Assembly (NCBI GenBank): GCA_002430755.1
Contig: DJCX01000144.1
Coordinates: 1-31,945, forward strand
Length of the DNA stretch: 31,945 nt
Reading direction: 5' to 3'
Source of the DNA: Flavobacteriales bacterium UBA5939
GTDB taxonomy: Bacteria; Bacteroidota; Bacteroidia; Flavobacteriales; Schleiferiaceae
Shown here: piece after piece, positions 1 through 8,073 of the stretch
Numbering within the stretch: the stretch's first letter is position 1
Layout of the letters: each line of letters begins with the position of its first letter
Position numbers and translations under genes: made by a program
The notes under the pieces: model-generated
Told to the model about the DNA's origin: nothing
Seen by the model: the letters and a program-made list of their open reading frames with translations, nothing else
Databases searched by the model: none

Positions 1-48
1 AATTGGGCAACGAAATATTTTTTAGACACACTACTGAATGAGCGTTAG
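1..48 (+). CDS. C-terminal tail of an unidentified upstream gene (partial)
   Basis: Frame 1 is open from the window edge to a TAG at 46-48 and encodes 15 residues, NWATKYFLDTLLNER. It overlaps the next start codon (ATG at 38) by 11 bases, the same coupling style used throughout this operon, so it is probably the end of a real gene. Too little is visible to name a family. In other bacteria an AMP-ligase or acyl carrier protein often precedes an AAC(3)/FabG-like pair, but nothing here shows that. Confidence 0.45.
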   Translation, partial: NWATKYFLDTLLNER

Positions 49-934
49 AGATACCATAAGAAGCATGGTTCCAACGGCTTTGTTGGAATGGAATAGGACG
101 AGGAAGAAAAAGCAACAGCGCAAGAATTTGGAAAAAAAGCGTGCCGCTGGCGCTGTTTGGACGAAGGAGAAACTTGTAACCGCTTTGAAAGAAGCAGGTG
201 TGGATGCGGAAAGGGATCTGTTGGTGCATAGTGCGATGAGCAAAATAGGTTATGTAGAAGGCGGTCCTGCGACTGTAGTTGCAGCTCTACAAGATTCATT
301 GCATCCATCTTCAACCTTATTAATGCCCACTTCGCCGGTAGTTACGTTACAAGCAAAACACGAGTTAGCATTATTTGATGTTGCTTCAACGCCTTCAAAA
401 ATGGGTGCAATCACCGAGTACTTTAGGGCGAATGTAGCATCCCATCGCAGTGCGCACCCTTTAGAGCCTGTAGCGGCCGTTGGTCCTCGCGCTGAAGAGT
501 ACACCTCATTACATCATACTGATTCCACTTCTTATGGTACCAACAGTCCATGGCTAAAACACATGGAACATGAGGGTCAGATATTGTACATAGGAACCAC
601 CTTGATTAATTCCGGCACCTCTTTGCATGCCGTGGAGGACGCTATAGGACACGAGAATTTTAAGTTTCCGATTTACCTCGACCATCGCAAAACGTTCAAT
701 GTGCTATTACAGGGTCGAACACTGAGTATTACGTCAACAGTTCACAACCCAGTGTGGAGCAATAAACGGGAATGTGATGGACTCATTCCTCTATTGGAAA
801 CTAAAGGTGCACTTAAGCGCGTTACCGTTGGGGAAGCACCCGCTTTACTGGTGGATGCGGCTAAAATGAAATCCATACTTTTGGAAGAATACGCTCTACG
901 GGGCGTTACCATGTATACGCCACAAGGTTCATGA
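38..934 (+). CDS. AAC(3)-family (aminoglycoside 3-N-acetyltransferase-like) acyltransferase
   Basis: A 298-residue protein with the AAC(3)/YokD fold signature. LLVHSAMSKIG (residues 61-71) corresponds to the family's hydrophobic-HSS-xIG start, LLMPTS (94-99) to the LxPTF strand, HPLEPVAAVGP (140-150) to the conserved HP segment, and GTNSPW (157-162) plus YIGTTLINSGTSLHAVED (184-201) to the CoA/acceptor region with H197 and E200. The family moves an acetyl or other acyl group onto an amine. Members inside glycan gene clusters generally act on cell-surface sugars, not on antibiotics, and the neighbours here (FabG-like reductase, polysaccharide deacetylase, GNAT-like protein) point that way. A basic stretch at residues 20-35 precedes the domain. 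The stop overlaps the next start by 4 bases (ATGA), implying translational coupling. The substrate is unknown; calling it a resistance gene would be unsafe. Confidence 0.8.
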   Translation: MSVRDTIRSMVPTALLEWNRTRKKKQQRKNLEKKRAAGAVWTKEKLVTALKEAGVDAERDLLVHSAMSKIGYVEGGPATVVAALQDSLHPSSTLLMPTSPVVTLQAKHELALFDVASTPSKMGAITEYFRANVASHRSAHPLEPVAAVGPRAEEYTSLHHTDSTSYGTNSPWLKHMEHEGQILYIGTTLINSGTSLHAVEDAIGHENFKFPIYLDHRKTFNVLLQGRTLSITSTVHNPVWSNKRECDGLIPLLETKGALKRVTVGEAPALLVDAAKMKSILLEEYALRGVTMYTPQGS

Positions 935-1647
935 GCAGAATTTTAATAACAGGAGCAGGCGGTGGAATTGCGAAAGCGATCCTGCCAGTATTGCACGAAT
1001 TAGGCCACTCGATGCTGCTGACAACGCGCTCGAGGACTGCAGCTTTGGAGAGTTTTCTGAAGGATGCGGGAATAGATGCACCCGTCTTTCAGGCAGACTT
1101 AACAGTAGAATCTGATGTAGAAGCACTCTTTGAATGGGTTGCTGAAAACGGTGGATTAGACGTACTGGTAAATAATGCGGGTATTGCGCATGCTGCTGCT
1201 GCATGGAAGTTGGACGCTGCAGAGATGGAGCGCCTCTTTCAAATCAATTTCTTTTCGGCCGTACGCTGTTCTTCGAAGGCGCTGCCGCTTCTTCGCGCTC
1301 AAGGAACGGGTCGAATTATTAACGTGAGTTCGGTTGTTGCACATAAGCCAAGTTTTGGTACCAGCGGCTACGCGGCCTCGAAAAGTGCGCTTGAAGGTTA
1401 CGCGCGAGGTATTGCCATCGATGTTGCCAACAAGGGTATTACCGCCAATACAATTGCCTATGGCTACATGGAGGCAGGGATGCTTTACGATGTGCCTGAG
1501 GCCATGCTAGAACAGATTAAGACCACCATTCCAAAGGGCTCCTTTGGAGTTGCAAGCCAGATTGGTCGAACAATAGACTACTTAATCAATAGTCCATTCA
1601 CAACGGGACAGACCCTTCATGTAAACGGTGGCCAATGGATGCCTTAA
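931..1647 (+). CDS. short-chain dehydrogenase/reductase, FabG-like
   Basis: A 238-residue classical SDR. The N-terminal TGAGGGI (7-13) is the NAD(P)-binding glycine motif, NNAG is at 81-84, N106 and S134 precede the catalytic Y147-xxx-K151, and the C-terminus ends in the FabG-like VNGGQWMP. All four residues of the catalytic tetrad are present. FabG-type enzymes reduce 3-oxoacyl-ACP. Beside an AAC(3)-fold acyltransferase, this one may shape a hydroxyacyl chain that is then placed on a sugar amine, or oxidise/reduce a sugar directly; this is inference. It overlaps the preceding gene by 4 bases and the following gene by 13, so it sits in the middle of a coupled operon. Confidence 0.85.
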   Translation: MSRILITGAGGGIAKAILPVLHELGHSMLLTTRSRTAALESFLKDAGIDAPVFQADLTVESDVEALFEWVAENGGLDVLVNNAGIAHAAAAWKLDAAEMERLFQINFFSAVRCSSKALPLLRAQGTGRIINVSSVVAHKPSFGTSGYAASKSALEGYARGIAIDVANKGITANTIAYGYMEAGMLYDVPEAMLEQIKTTIPKGSFGVASQIGRTIDYLINSPFTTGQTLHVNGGQWMP

Positions 1648-2939
1648 TTGCACTTTATTCTAAAGAAACATCTAGCCGTTTCATTTGGGCAGCACGCGTG
1701 TTTTTTAAACATGCGATGAAGTGTGATTTAAAGATATACAGTGATGTAGATGCTTTTAATGGGGCGCAAGGAATGAAGGTGAATTATAGTCCGGATCCAA
1801 TCGAAGGCTCTTTTCATATTTCACCACACGGTCTGCTCTGGGAGAGTGAACTTGTTGAGCAAGATTTTCCTTGCACGAAGTGGGAATCACTGACTGTATT
1901 TTGCACCAGACGAATAGGTGATGTTCCGTTCGATCCGTTGGCAGCGAGTTTTTATTTGGCTTCGCGCTATGAAGAATACCTCCCGTATATCGCGGACAAG
2001 CACGGAAGATTTCCAGCGCAAGAGAGCTTTGCCTACAAGAACGGCTTTTTGAATCAGCCATTGATCAACCTCTGGGCACTGAAAATAGGGCAGCTTTTAT
2101 TTGGCACCTCTTTCTCATTAGCGGAGCACTACCGCTTTGAGCCGACCATGGACATCGATAACATGTTTGCGTTTAAAGGAAAAGGTTCATTGCGTATTGT
2201 GGGTGCTTACTTCCGAGATATAAAGAATCTGGATTGGTCGACTTGGCGTTTTCGTACTTCGGTACTCTTTGGATTCAAACGGGATCCTTACGATACATTT
2301 AGAAAGCAACGAAATTGGTGCAAGAAATACGGCATTAAAATGCGCTACTTCATGTTGCTTTCGAAGTTTGGGTCAAACGATAGGAACGTTAGTCCGTACA
2401 GCACAGATGCTGCGGTCAAATTACGTGAGTTAGCCGATTGGGCAGAGGTCGGAATACACCCTTCTTATGCCTCGGATAGTGAAGAAGAAGCAGTTCGTGA
2501 AGAACGCGATCGCTTGGAAACCATCTTGCGTCGACCGGTTGCTCACTCTCGCCAACATTATCTGAAAATGAAGATGCCTGCAACGTTTAGGACGCTGGTA
2601 AACTTGGGTATTGAAAACGACCATAGCATGGGATACGCCGAAGAGGCAGGGTATCGCGCAAGCATTGCTGTACCGTACCCGTTCTATGACCTAGAATATG
2701 AATCCATTTTACCTTTGACCATTCACCCCTTTGTCTACATGGACACTACTTATGCCATGTACAAAGAGCTTGATGCGCAGGAGACTGAACCGCTTATGAT
2801 GTCTTGGCACGAGGAATTAAAATCCGTCGGTGGACATTACCGTATCATTTGGCACAATAGAACTTTTGGTGAGCATGAACCAGGCAGCGATGGATGGGTT
2901 CAGTTATTCAAACGACTACTCGATGCAGCGCACCATTAA
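1635..2939 (+). CDS. polysaccharide deacetylase-like protein (NodB-type, Bacteroidota variant)
   Basis: A 434-residue cytosolic-looking protein with no signal peptide. Residues 1-165 form an N-terminal region containing SFYLASRYEEYLP (105-117), common in Bacteroidota proteins of this type. The NodB-like part begins at TMDIDN (171-176), where D173 and D175 match the first metal-binding motif. It continues with GIHPSY (273-278, a metal-ligand histidine) and SRQHYLKM (305-312). The family removes N- or O-acetyl groups from polysaccharides or lipid-linked sugars. Lack of export suggests an intracellular, lipid-linked or precursor substrate. The start codon lies 13 bases inside the preceding SDR gene. 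Length and motif spacing differ from short secreted NodB enzymes, so the substrate stays open. Confidence 0.75.
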   Translation: MDALIALYSKETSSRFIWAARVFFKHAMKCDLKIYSDVDAFNGAQGMKVNYSPDPIEGSFHISPHGLLWESELVEQDFPCTKWESLTVFCTRRIGDVPFDPLAASFYLASRYEEYLPYIADKHGRFPAQESFAYKNGFLNQPLINLWALKIGQLLFGTSFSLAEHYRFEPTMDIDNMFAFKGKGSLRIVGAYFRDIKNLDWSTWRFRTSVLFGFKRDPYDTFRKQRNWCKKYGIKMRYFMLLSKFGSNDRNVSPYSTDAAVKLRELADWAEVGIHPSYASDSEEEAVREERDRLETILRRPVAHSRQHYLKMKMPATFRTLVNLGIENDHSMGYAEEAGYRASIAVPYPFYDLEYESILPLTIHPFVYMDTTYAMYKELDAQETEPLMMSWHEELKSVGGHYRIIWHNRTFGEHEPGSDGWVQLFKRLLDAAHH

Positions 2940-3852
2940 ATTCTTAGAGCATACTCAGATTGATTTTGAGAAGTGGGATGCGTGCGTTGCTGCAACTTCT
3001 AATCCGCAGCCGTACGGTTTTAGTTGGTACCTAAATTGGCTTGCAGATCAATGGCAAGCATTGGTTATTGGCGATTACGAAGCCGTATTACCACTCTTTA
3101 TTCAGAAGAAATTCGGGCAATTATATTCTACTCGACCTTATGGGACTCAGGCCTTGGGCCCTTATTCAAAGATTCCGTTAACTGCAGAAATTATCACCGG
3201 ACTGGTAGAGGAATCGCTTCGACATGTGAAGTATCTGGAGTACTTCTTTAGTCCCGGTACGCCTATGCCTGCAGGGTTTAAACCTAAACAGTTCTCAAAC
3301 TTCATCATTGATACCTCTGCCGATTACGAGGTGCTGTTCAAAGCATATAGTTCCCAAAACAAACGAAACTTGAAGAAGGCAGATGCTGCCAGTTTTGAAT
3401 TGGCCGAATGGGCAACGGTTCAAGATGCCGTTCAGCTTTGGCAAAATAATGTCAGGGAAAAAACAGCTATTCCAGCCGAAAGTTTCGACCGCTTAGGCAA
3501 GTTGCTTGAGTTCTGTCATTATCAAAAGCGTGGTGTATTGTATGCCGTTCGCGATGAGTACAATCAGCTCTGTGGTGCGCAGTTTTGGATCATTTACGAG
3601 GGTAGAAGTACGCTTTTGTTGAATGCTTCTACAGATTGGGGAAAAGACCACGGAGTAAGTACTTGGCTGATCGACCAGCACATTAAAAGTACCGCCGGTC
3701 GGTCGCATATAATAGATTTTGAAGGGTCTTCAATTCCTGGCTTAAAGCGCTTCTACAGCGGCTTCGGCGCTAAGGATGAACCGTTTCACATGCACGTTGA
3801 AAATCAGCTTCCATTCCCTATTAACCTTTTGAAGTCAAAGTCTACACGATGA
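2923..3852 (+). CDS. FemAB/GNAT-like acyltransferase family protein
   Basis: The open frame extends back to 2830, but I chose the ATG at 2923. It gives a 309-residue protein and a 17-base overlap with the deacetylase, in keeping with this operon; the longer start would overlap by 110 bases, and its extra residues look like out-of-frame translation. The protein begins with a short strand, then PYGFSWYLNWL (30-40) and VLPLFIQKKFGQLYSTRPYG, a pattern I associate with Bacteroidota proteins related to FemAB and other double-GNAT enzymes. The C-terminal half carries SQNKRNLKKA and a second GNAT-like lobe ending FEGSSIPGLKRFYSGFGA, which resembles the FemAB ending. The substrate is unknown. Operon context suggests acylation or aminoacylation of a glycan or lipid precursor. 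Confidence 0.65.
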   Translation: MQRTIKFLEHTQIDFEKWDACVAATSNPQPYGFSWYLNWLADQWQALVIGDYEAVLPLFIQKKFGQLYSTRPYGTQALGPYSKIPLTAEIITGLVEESLRHVKYLEYFFSPGTPMPAGFKPKQFSNFIIDTSADYEVLFKAYSSQNKRNLKKADAASFELAEWATVQDAVQLWQNNVREKTAIPAESFDRLGKLLEFCHYQKRGVLYAVRDEYNQLCGAQFWIIYEGRSTLLLNASTDWGKDHGVSTWLIDQHIKSTAGRSHIIDFEGSSIPGLKRFYSGFGAKDEPFHMHVENQLPFPINLLKSKSTR

Positions 3853-4547
3853 GTTACAAGCACCTTTTTTTTGATTGGGACCACACACTGTGGGATTTTG
3901 AAAAGAACTCCGAACATTCACTTCGAAAGCTCTTTAAGGACTTAGATTTAGCAGGTTTAGGCATCCCATCGTTTGAGGAATTTTATCCTCTTTATTTGGT
4001 GATCAATGAGCAAAAGTGGGAGCTCTACCGCAAAGGCGAAATTGACAAAGCTACCCTGAGGGCGTCCCGTTTTAAAGAAACCTTTGCTCATTTTGGAGTA
4101 GTCGCAGACGAGGTCGCTTGGACGTTGGAACAGCGTTATATCGAGGAGACTCCTTACGGCCAGCACCTCATTGAGGGGACAAAAGAAACGTTAGAATCTT
4201 TGGCCCAAAGAGGGTATAAGATGCACATCATAACGAATGGTTTCACAGAAAGTCAGACCATCAAGTTCACCGAAAGTGGTCTAAAGCACTATTTCGATCT
4301 TTTACTTTGTAGCGATGAGGTAGGCGTGAACAAGCCCGATCCGAAAATTTTCCGTGCTGCCCTATCTCGCACCGGGGCAGAGCGTAAAGAGAGTCTTATG
4401 ATTGGCGACAATCTTGTTGCAGATTGTGTCGGCGCCCGAAACCAAGGAATCGATCAAGTGTTCTTTAATCCGCGCTCATTGCGGCACACCGAAAAGTTTA
4501 CTTTTGAAATCACACGGATTCCTGAATTGCTTGATTTTTTGAAGTAA
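3849..4547 (+). CDS. yjjG: YjjG-type HAD hydrolase (noncanonical pyrimidine nucleotidase)
   Basis: A 232-residue HAD subfamily IA protein. Motif I is FFDWDHTLWDF (7-17) with nucleophile D9 and acid D11, the Trp after TL being typical of YjjG. Motif II is IITNG, motif III is VNKPDPKIF, and motif IV is MIGDNLVADCVGA. YjjG enzymes dephosphorylate noncanonical pyrimidine nucleotides and dUMP/dTMP. The start overlaps the preceding stop by 4 bases (ATGA), so it is co-transcribed with the acyltransferase operon, which does not clearly match nucleotide housecleaning. It could instead dephosphorylate a sugar phosphate in that pathway; HAD specificity is hard to call from motifs alone. Confidence 0.8.
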   Translation: MSYKHLFFDWDHTLWDFEKNSEHSLRKLFKDLDLAGLGIPSFEEFYPLYLVINEQKWELYRKGEIDKATLRASRFKETFAHFGVVADEVAWTLEQRYIEETPYGQHLIEGTKETLESLAQRGYKMHIITNGFTESQTIKFTESGLKHYFDLLLCSDEVGVNKPDPKIFRAALSRTGAERKESLMIGDNLVADCVGARNQGIDQVFFNPRSLRHTEKFTFEITRIPELLDFLK

Positions 4548-4574
4548 AGGGTATTTCGGCCCGATTTTTGGCGT

Positions 4575-4582
4575 TATCTTTC
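4575..4582 (+). promoter_or_regulatory. possible -7 box (TATCTTTC) before the lipoprotein operon
   Basis: TATCTTTC differs from the Bacteroidota -7 consensus TAnnTTTG at the last base. It ends 4 bases before the ATG at 4587, the same spacing as the TATCTTTG box before rlmN. No clear TTTG -33 element lies at the expected distance; only a TTTC at 4554-4557. It is at the break between two gene clusters, which supports a promoter there. Confidence 0.4.
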
Positions 4583-4586
4583 CGGT

Positions 4587-5450
4587 ATGCGTCACTTTAT
4601 TCCCTTCATATTCTGTGTTTTAGCAGTGGTTTTAGCGCCATCGTGTTCCACTACAGTGATTCCTGTCGATCAGTTGCCTGCAGATTCTACCATAACCAAT
4701 GTGGAGCTAGAAAACTATATCAACAGGACGTACATTGCCTTGTTGAATAGAAAACCAAGTGATGCGGAATTGGCTACTGCTCTAGGTCAACTTGATGTTG
4801 ATAGATACGACAGGGAAATTCGCAACATGTACATTCTCGGTCTTCAAAACAGACCAACCTCAAAATGGGCGGCATGGCAGTTCTTATCTGACCGTCTAGT
4901 TGATGGTGTAGATACTGGTAGCGTATACGACGATAGGGATTGGTTCCAAGAACAGTACGACAACGCTTCTTCTCCGGGCGATGCTGCTTGGTGGGGCATG
5001 CTTCTTGAAAAATCGAACAATCATATAAGCGCAATGCACGGTTGGTTTGAGGGAGATACCTCTTATACAGCATTGAGTTCATGGATGGTACGCTTGTATA
5101 ACTATGATGAAATCAACGCTGGAACAGAAAATTTTGTGGTGAGTATTTATCAGCATTTCTTTCACCGTTATCCAACGGATGTGGAGCTGGCACAAGCTTC
5201 TGATATGGTGGATCGTCAATGGGCACTGTTGTACGGAACGAACGGGAATTCGAAAGCAGATTTTTTGAATATCATTTTCAGTAGTGGCGAGTACGAGCAG
5301 GGCATGGTGATTTCGCTGTTTGAGTCTTATTATAATCGTACGCCGAACACTAATGAGACACTCAAGTATTTGGACTTAATCCAACAGAATTGGACCCGAA
5401 CTGAACTTCAACGCTACATTTTAACCAGCTCAGAATATGTCAACAGTTAG
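4587..5450 (+). CDS. lipoprotein with three R-x-P-T/S-D-x-E-L modules (DUF4214/DUF1549-like)
   Basis: A 287-residue predicted lipoprotein: the signal segment is hydrophobic (residues 4-17) and the lipobox ends at C20. Three related modules can be seen, each starting with an aromatic helix then R-x-P: INRTYIALLNRKPSDAEL (45-62), VVSIYQHFFHRYPTDVEL (184-201) and ISLFESYYNRTPNTNETL (242-259). The last two end in FSSGEYEQ and LTSSEYVN. This pattern resembles DUF4214 repeats and the DUF1549-type domains found with planctomycete cytochromes; I cannot decide between them by eye. No catalytic motif is evident, so a scaffold or binding role seems likely. It is the first gene of a five-gene overlapping operon of exported proteins and overlaps the next, related, lipoprotein gene by 14 bases. 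Confidence 0.7.
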   Translation: MRHFIPFIFCVLAVVLAPSCSTTVIPVDQLPADSTITNVELENYINRTYIALLNRKPSDAELATALGQLDVDRYDREIRNMYILGLQNRPTSKWAAWQFLSDRLVDGVDTGSVYDDRDWFQEQYDNASSPGDAAWWGMLLEKSNNHISAMHGWFEGDTSYTALSSWMVRLYNYDEINAGTENFVVSIYQHFFHRYPTDVELAQASDMVDRQWALLYGTNGNSKADFLNIIFSSGEYEQGMVISLFESYYNRTPNTNETLKYLDLIQQNWTRTELQRYILTSSEYVNS

Positions 5451-5913
5451 GTTTTACATAGCGCTAATCGCAATGGTCTTAGCTTCGTGCTCAAACGAAG
5501 TTGTTTACGATGTGGGGACTCTTGAGCCTTCGAATAAAGGAAACAAGACGGAATTGAAGGACGATCTTCAGTTCATGAGTATAGCCTACAGAGATTTATT
5601 TGGTGAGGAGGTACCTCCAGATGTGTTGAGTACAATGCGCAAAGCATACATATCGTTCGGTGATAAGGAATTGATCATAGATGAAATTGTCCAGACCATG
5701 CTAGTATCTCCCGATCTGGATTTACCCTCTAGTGCTGCCATTGCTGCCGATAGGTCTGCATTCATTTCCGATACCTACAGAAAGTTCTTATTGAGAGACC
5801 CTAGCGATTTTGAGTTGGCTTTCTGGGAGAGCCAATTGATTGAACAAACGGATTTAACGGCAAAGGACGTTTACTATGTGTTCATGACCTGCCAAGAATA
5901 TAAATACTATTAA
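5437..5913 (+). CDS. small lipoprotein with two modules related to the preceding gene
   Basis: A 158-residue lipoprotein with lipobox LASC (C18). It carries a degenerate module around FMSIAYRDLFGEEVPPDVL (46-64) and a clear one, ISDTYRKFLLRDPSDFEL (110-127), ending in FMTCQEYKYY. These match the modules in the gene directly upstream, so the pair probably arose by duplication or by splitting of a longer repeat protein. It starts inside the preceding gene (14-base overlap), and its stop lies one base before the next ATG. Function unknown. A partner or anchor role for the Tat-exported enzyme that follows is my inference. Confidence 0.7.
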   Translation: MSTVRFYIALIAMVLASCSNEVVYDVGTLEPSNKGNKTELKDDLQFMSIAYRDLFGEEVPPDVLSTMRKAYISFGDKELIIDEIVQTMLVSPDLDLPSSAAIAADRSAFISDTYRKFLLRDPSDFELAFWESQLIEQTDLTAKDVYYVFMTCQEYKYY

Positions 5914-5914
5914 C

Positions 5915-7210
5915 ATGGACCGCAGATCCTTTATAAAGAAGAGCGCACTTGGTGCAGCGTCCATTGCAGTACCTACTATTCTGCCATCGGGACGCTTGTT
6001 TGCTGCCACGGGTTCAAGAAGAGCAAACCATGTCGTATTCTGTCTGTTTTCAGGTGGTGTGCGAAACCTTGAATCGGTTTTAAAAAATGAAGGTAATCTC
6101 ATGCCCCATATGCTCAAGGGCAACTCAAGTATAAGCACTGATATAGCTGGAAGCATAGACGCCATGCCTTCTTCACCCTTGAGTAAAACACTTCAGGAAT
6201 ACGGTACGCTCTTCACCAACATTAAATTCAGTGACGGTCCGACAGGGCATTTCAATGGCCACACTTCTGCCATAACAGGGCAACATACCAATAGCAACTT
6301 GAGTCTGCGGACAAATCCACCAATGCCAACGGTATTTGAATTGTATCGTAAGCACAACAGTCCTGTTCACGCGGCGAGAAATGCATGGTGGATAAGCCAT
6401 AGTAACAACCTTTATCCGCTGCTCAACCATAGTTCTCATCCTGATTATGGTCTTAATTATGCTGCCAATCAAATAGCACCAAATCCATTTTTCGGGTGGG
6501 ATGTAAGTACAAACTTGCGTCATGAACTAGAGTTTACGGATCAGAAAGCTTCTACTATCAAAGACCTGCAGGCCTATATGGATAGCAATTTCAAGAAGAC
6601 CTATTCATTGAACAGTGGTGTTATTAATAGTGCCGACGATAGAGAGGAGATGGTGGCTTGGATGACCGAAATGCAAAACAAGCGAGTAACGGGTCAGCTA
6701 AACAACCCTTGGAGCATCCCTTCTTGGATGAGTGGCGACCAGTATAATGTCTTTTTTGCCGAGGAGTTGATCAAGAAGTTCCAGCCAGAATTGACTGTAG
6801 TAAATCTATTTAATGTCGATGTTGCGCACGAGAACTTCAGTGAATATTGTAATGCTCTGAACCGCGCGGATTACGCCGTAGCACACCTTTGGGATACCAT
6901 TCAAAGTACGCCGGGAATGAAAGACGATACCGTATTGATTGTCATGCCAGAGATTGGTCGTAACCTAAATGCGAATAGTATCATCGATCAAAACGGCCGT
7001 GCCGCTCTAGATCACACCAATGGTGATCCAATGGCTCGTGATGTTTTCTGTATGGTTATTGGTCCAGACGGAGTAGTGAATCAAGATTCCGTAAATACAG
7101 ATTTAGGCGCCACTGTGGATGTAGTTCCAACCATAGCGGATATTCTAGGATTTCGTCAAGATATTGATGTTAGCCTTCCGGGCAACGTCTTACAAAGTGC
7201 ATTTTCATGA
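5915..7210 (+). CDS. Tat-exported DUF1501-like protein (alkaline phosphatase/sulfatase superfamily)
   Basis: A 431-residue protein starting with a twin-arginine signal, RRSFIKK at 3-9, a weakly hydrophobic stretch and a likely cut after LFAA (28-31). The mature part looks like DUF1501/sulfatase-type members of the alkaline phosphatase superfamily: VFCLFSGGVRNLES (41-54) at the first strand, GHFNGHTSAITGQH (111-124), VDVAHENF (301-308) with D302 and H305, PEIGRN (345-350), DHTNGD (366-371) and the terminal VDVVPTIADILGF (401-413). The usual aspartate in the first-strand DGG is replaced by S46-G-G, so hydrolase activity is uncertain. Tat export implies folding, perhaps with metal, before secretion. 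It overlaps the next gene by 4 bases. In planctomycetes DUF1501 genes sit beside cytochrome/DUF1549 genes, as here. Confidence 0.75.
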   Translation: MDRRSFIKKSALGAASIAVPTILPSGRLFAATGSRRANHVVFCLFSGGVRNLESVLKNEGNLMPHMLKGNSSISTDIAGSIDAMPSSPLSKTLQEYGTLFTNIKFSDGPTGHFNGHTSAITGQHTNSNLSLRTNPPMPTVFELYRKHNSPVHAARNAWWISHSNNLYPLLNHSSHPDYGLNYAANQIAPNPFFGWDVSTNLRHELEFTDQKASTIKDLQAYMDSNFKKTYSLNSGVINSADDREEMVAWMTEMQNKRVTGQLNNPWSIPSWMSGDQYNVFFAEELIKKFQPELTVVNLFNVDVAHENFSEYCNALNRADYAVAHLWDTIQSTPGMKDDTVLIVMPEIGRNLNANSIIDQNGRAALDHTNGDPMARDVFCMVIGPDGVVNQDSVNTDLGATVDVVPTIADILGFRQDIDVSLPGNVLQSAFS

Positions 7211-8073
7211 GAAAGCTCGTAATTCTTTCTGCTTTTTTAGCCTTAGTGCTTTCTTGTTCAAGAGAAGTTGCACCCAACCCATGGGACGATTTAAACAACG
7301 ACGAAGACTCTACGGCATTGACCGGCTTTGCAGACATTCATAAGAACATTTTGGAGCCGAAGTGTGCTAACCCAGCTTGTCATGACGGGACCTTTGAACC
7401 GGATTTTAGAACTATCGAAGGCAGTTATAACACACTTGTTTATCATCCGGTGACTAAAAATGATGAAGACCTTACCTACGAGCATCGCGTTGTACCCGGT
7501 GATATAGGGGCATCATGGATGTATAACCGTATTACTACTACTAATGACACCCTTGGTCAGATGCCACTTTATGCACCGCCTCTGAGTCAAGCTGAGATTG
7601 ATAAGGTAGTCGCTTGGATAAATGGTGGCGCTAAAGATGTAAGAGGTGAGGAGCCTCTTGCACCAAACGAGGTGCCTAGATTTGATTGGTATGTGGCTTT
7701 TTCTGGCGAAGTGAATTGGAACGAAAATAGAATAGATAATACCCGTCAGGGTTGGGAGTTCCCTTTTGAGGTTGAAGCCAATGACACTGTCAGATTCCTG
7801 TTTCATATGAGCGATGATATGACGCTACCTGTGCAGTTCTCAAACTTCAAGTTTTTCCTCAGCCACAGTGATGAATACACGGCAACAACTTCTTTTGATG
7901 CACAGTTTTACTTTGGCGATTATTGGACAGTAGCTTTCCCACCAAACACCTTCACAGTAGGGGATACGAACTATTTCTACCTCAGGTATTCAGATGGCGA
8001 CAATACGGTGAACAGTCCTGAACTTGATTCACCTTGGTGGTACAAGGATCATTGTAGCTTTTACATTAAATGA
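7207..8073 (+). CDS. lipoprotein cytochrome c with CX4CH haem motif
   Basis: A 288-residue lipoprotein (VLSC lipobox, C17). Residues 41-146 look like a small class I cytochrome c similar to the planctomycete cytochrome domain: ILEPKCANPACHDG (48-61) has C53, C58 and H59, giving CX4CH, not the usual CX2CH; GQMPLY (117-122) supplies a likely distal methionine M119; LSQAEIDKVVAWINGGA (126-142) is the typical C-terminal helix. Residues 150-288 form a second, beta-rich part with many aromatics and no recognised domain, perhaps ligand binding. The protein would be anchored in a membrane and could pass electrons to or from a partner. It overlaps the DUF1501 gene upstream and the small lipoprotein gene downstream, so all are probably made together. 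Whether haem is covalently attached is unproven. Confidence 0.75.
   Translation: MRKLVILSAFLALVLSCSREVAPNPWDDLNNDEDSTALTGFADIHKNILEPKCANPACHDGTFEPDFRTIEGSYNTLVYHPVTKNDEDLTYEHRVVPGDIGASWMYNRITTTNDTLGQMPLYAPPLSQAEIDKVVAWINGGAKDVRGEEPLAPNEVPRFDWYVAFSGEVNWNENRIDNTRQGWEFPFEVEANDTVRFLFHMSDDMTLPVQFSNFKFFLSHSDEYTATTSFDAQFYFGDYWTVAFPPNTFTVGDTNYFYLRYSDGDNTVNSPELDSPWWYKDHCSFYIK

Noticed and set aside
38..934. Aminoglycoside resistance gene
   Set aside because: The AAC(3) fold is present, but the gene is coupled to sugar/acyl modification genes and no mobile element or resistance gene is nearby; a surface-glycan role is more likely.
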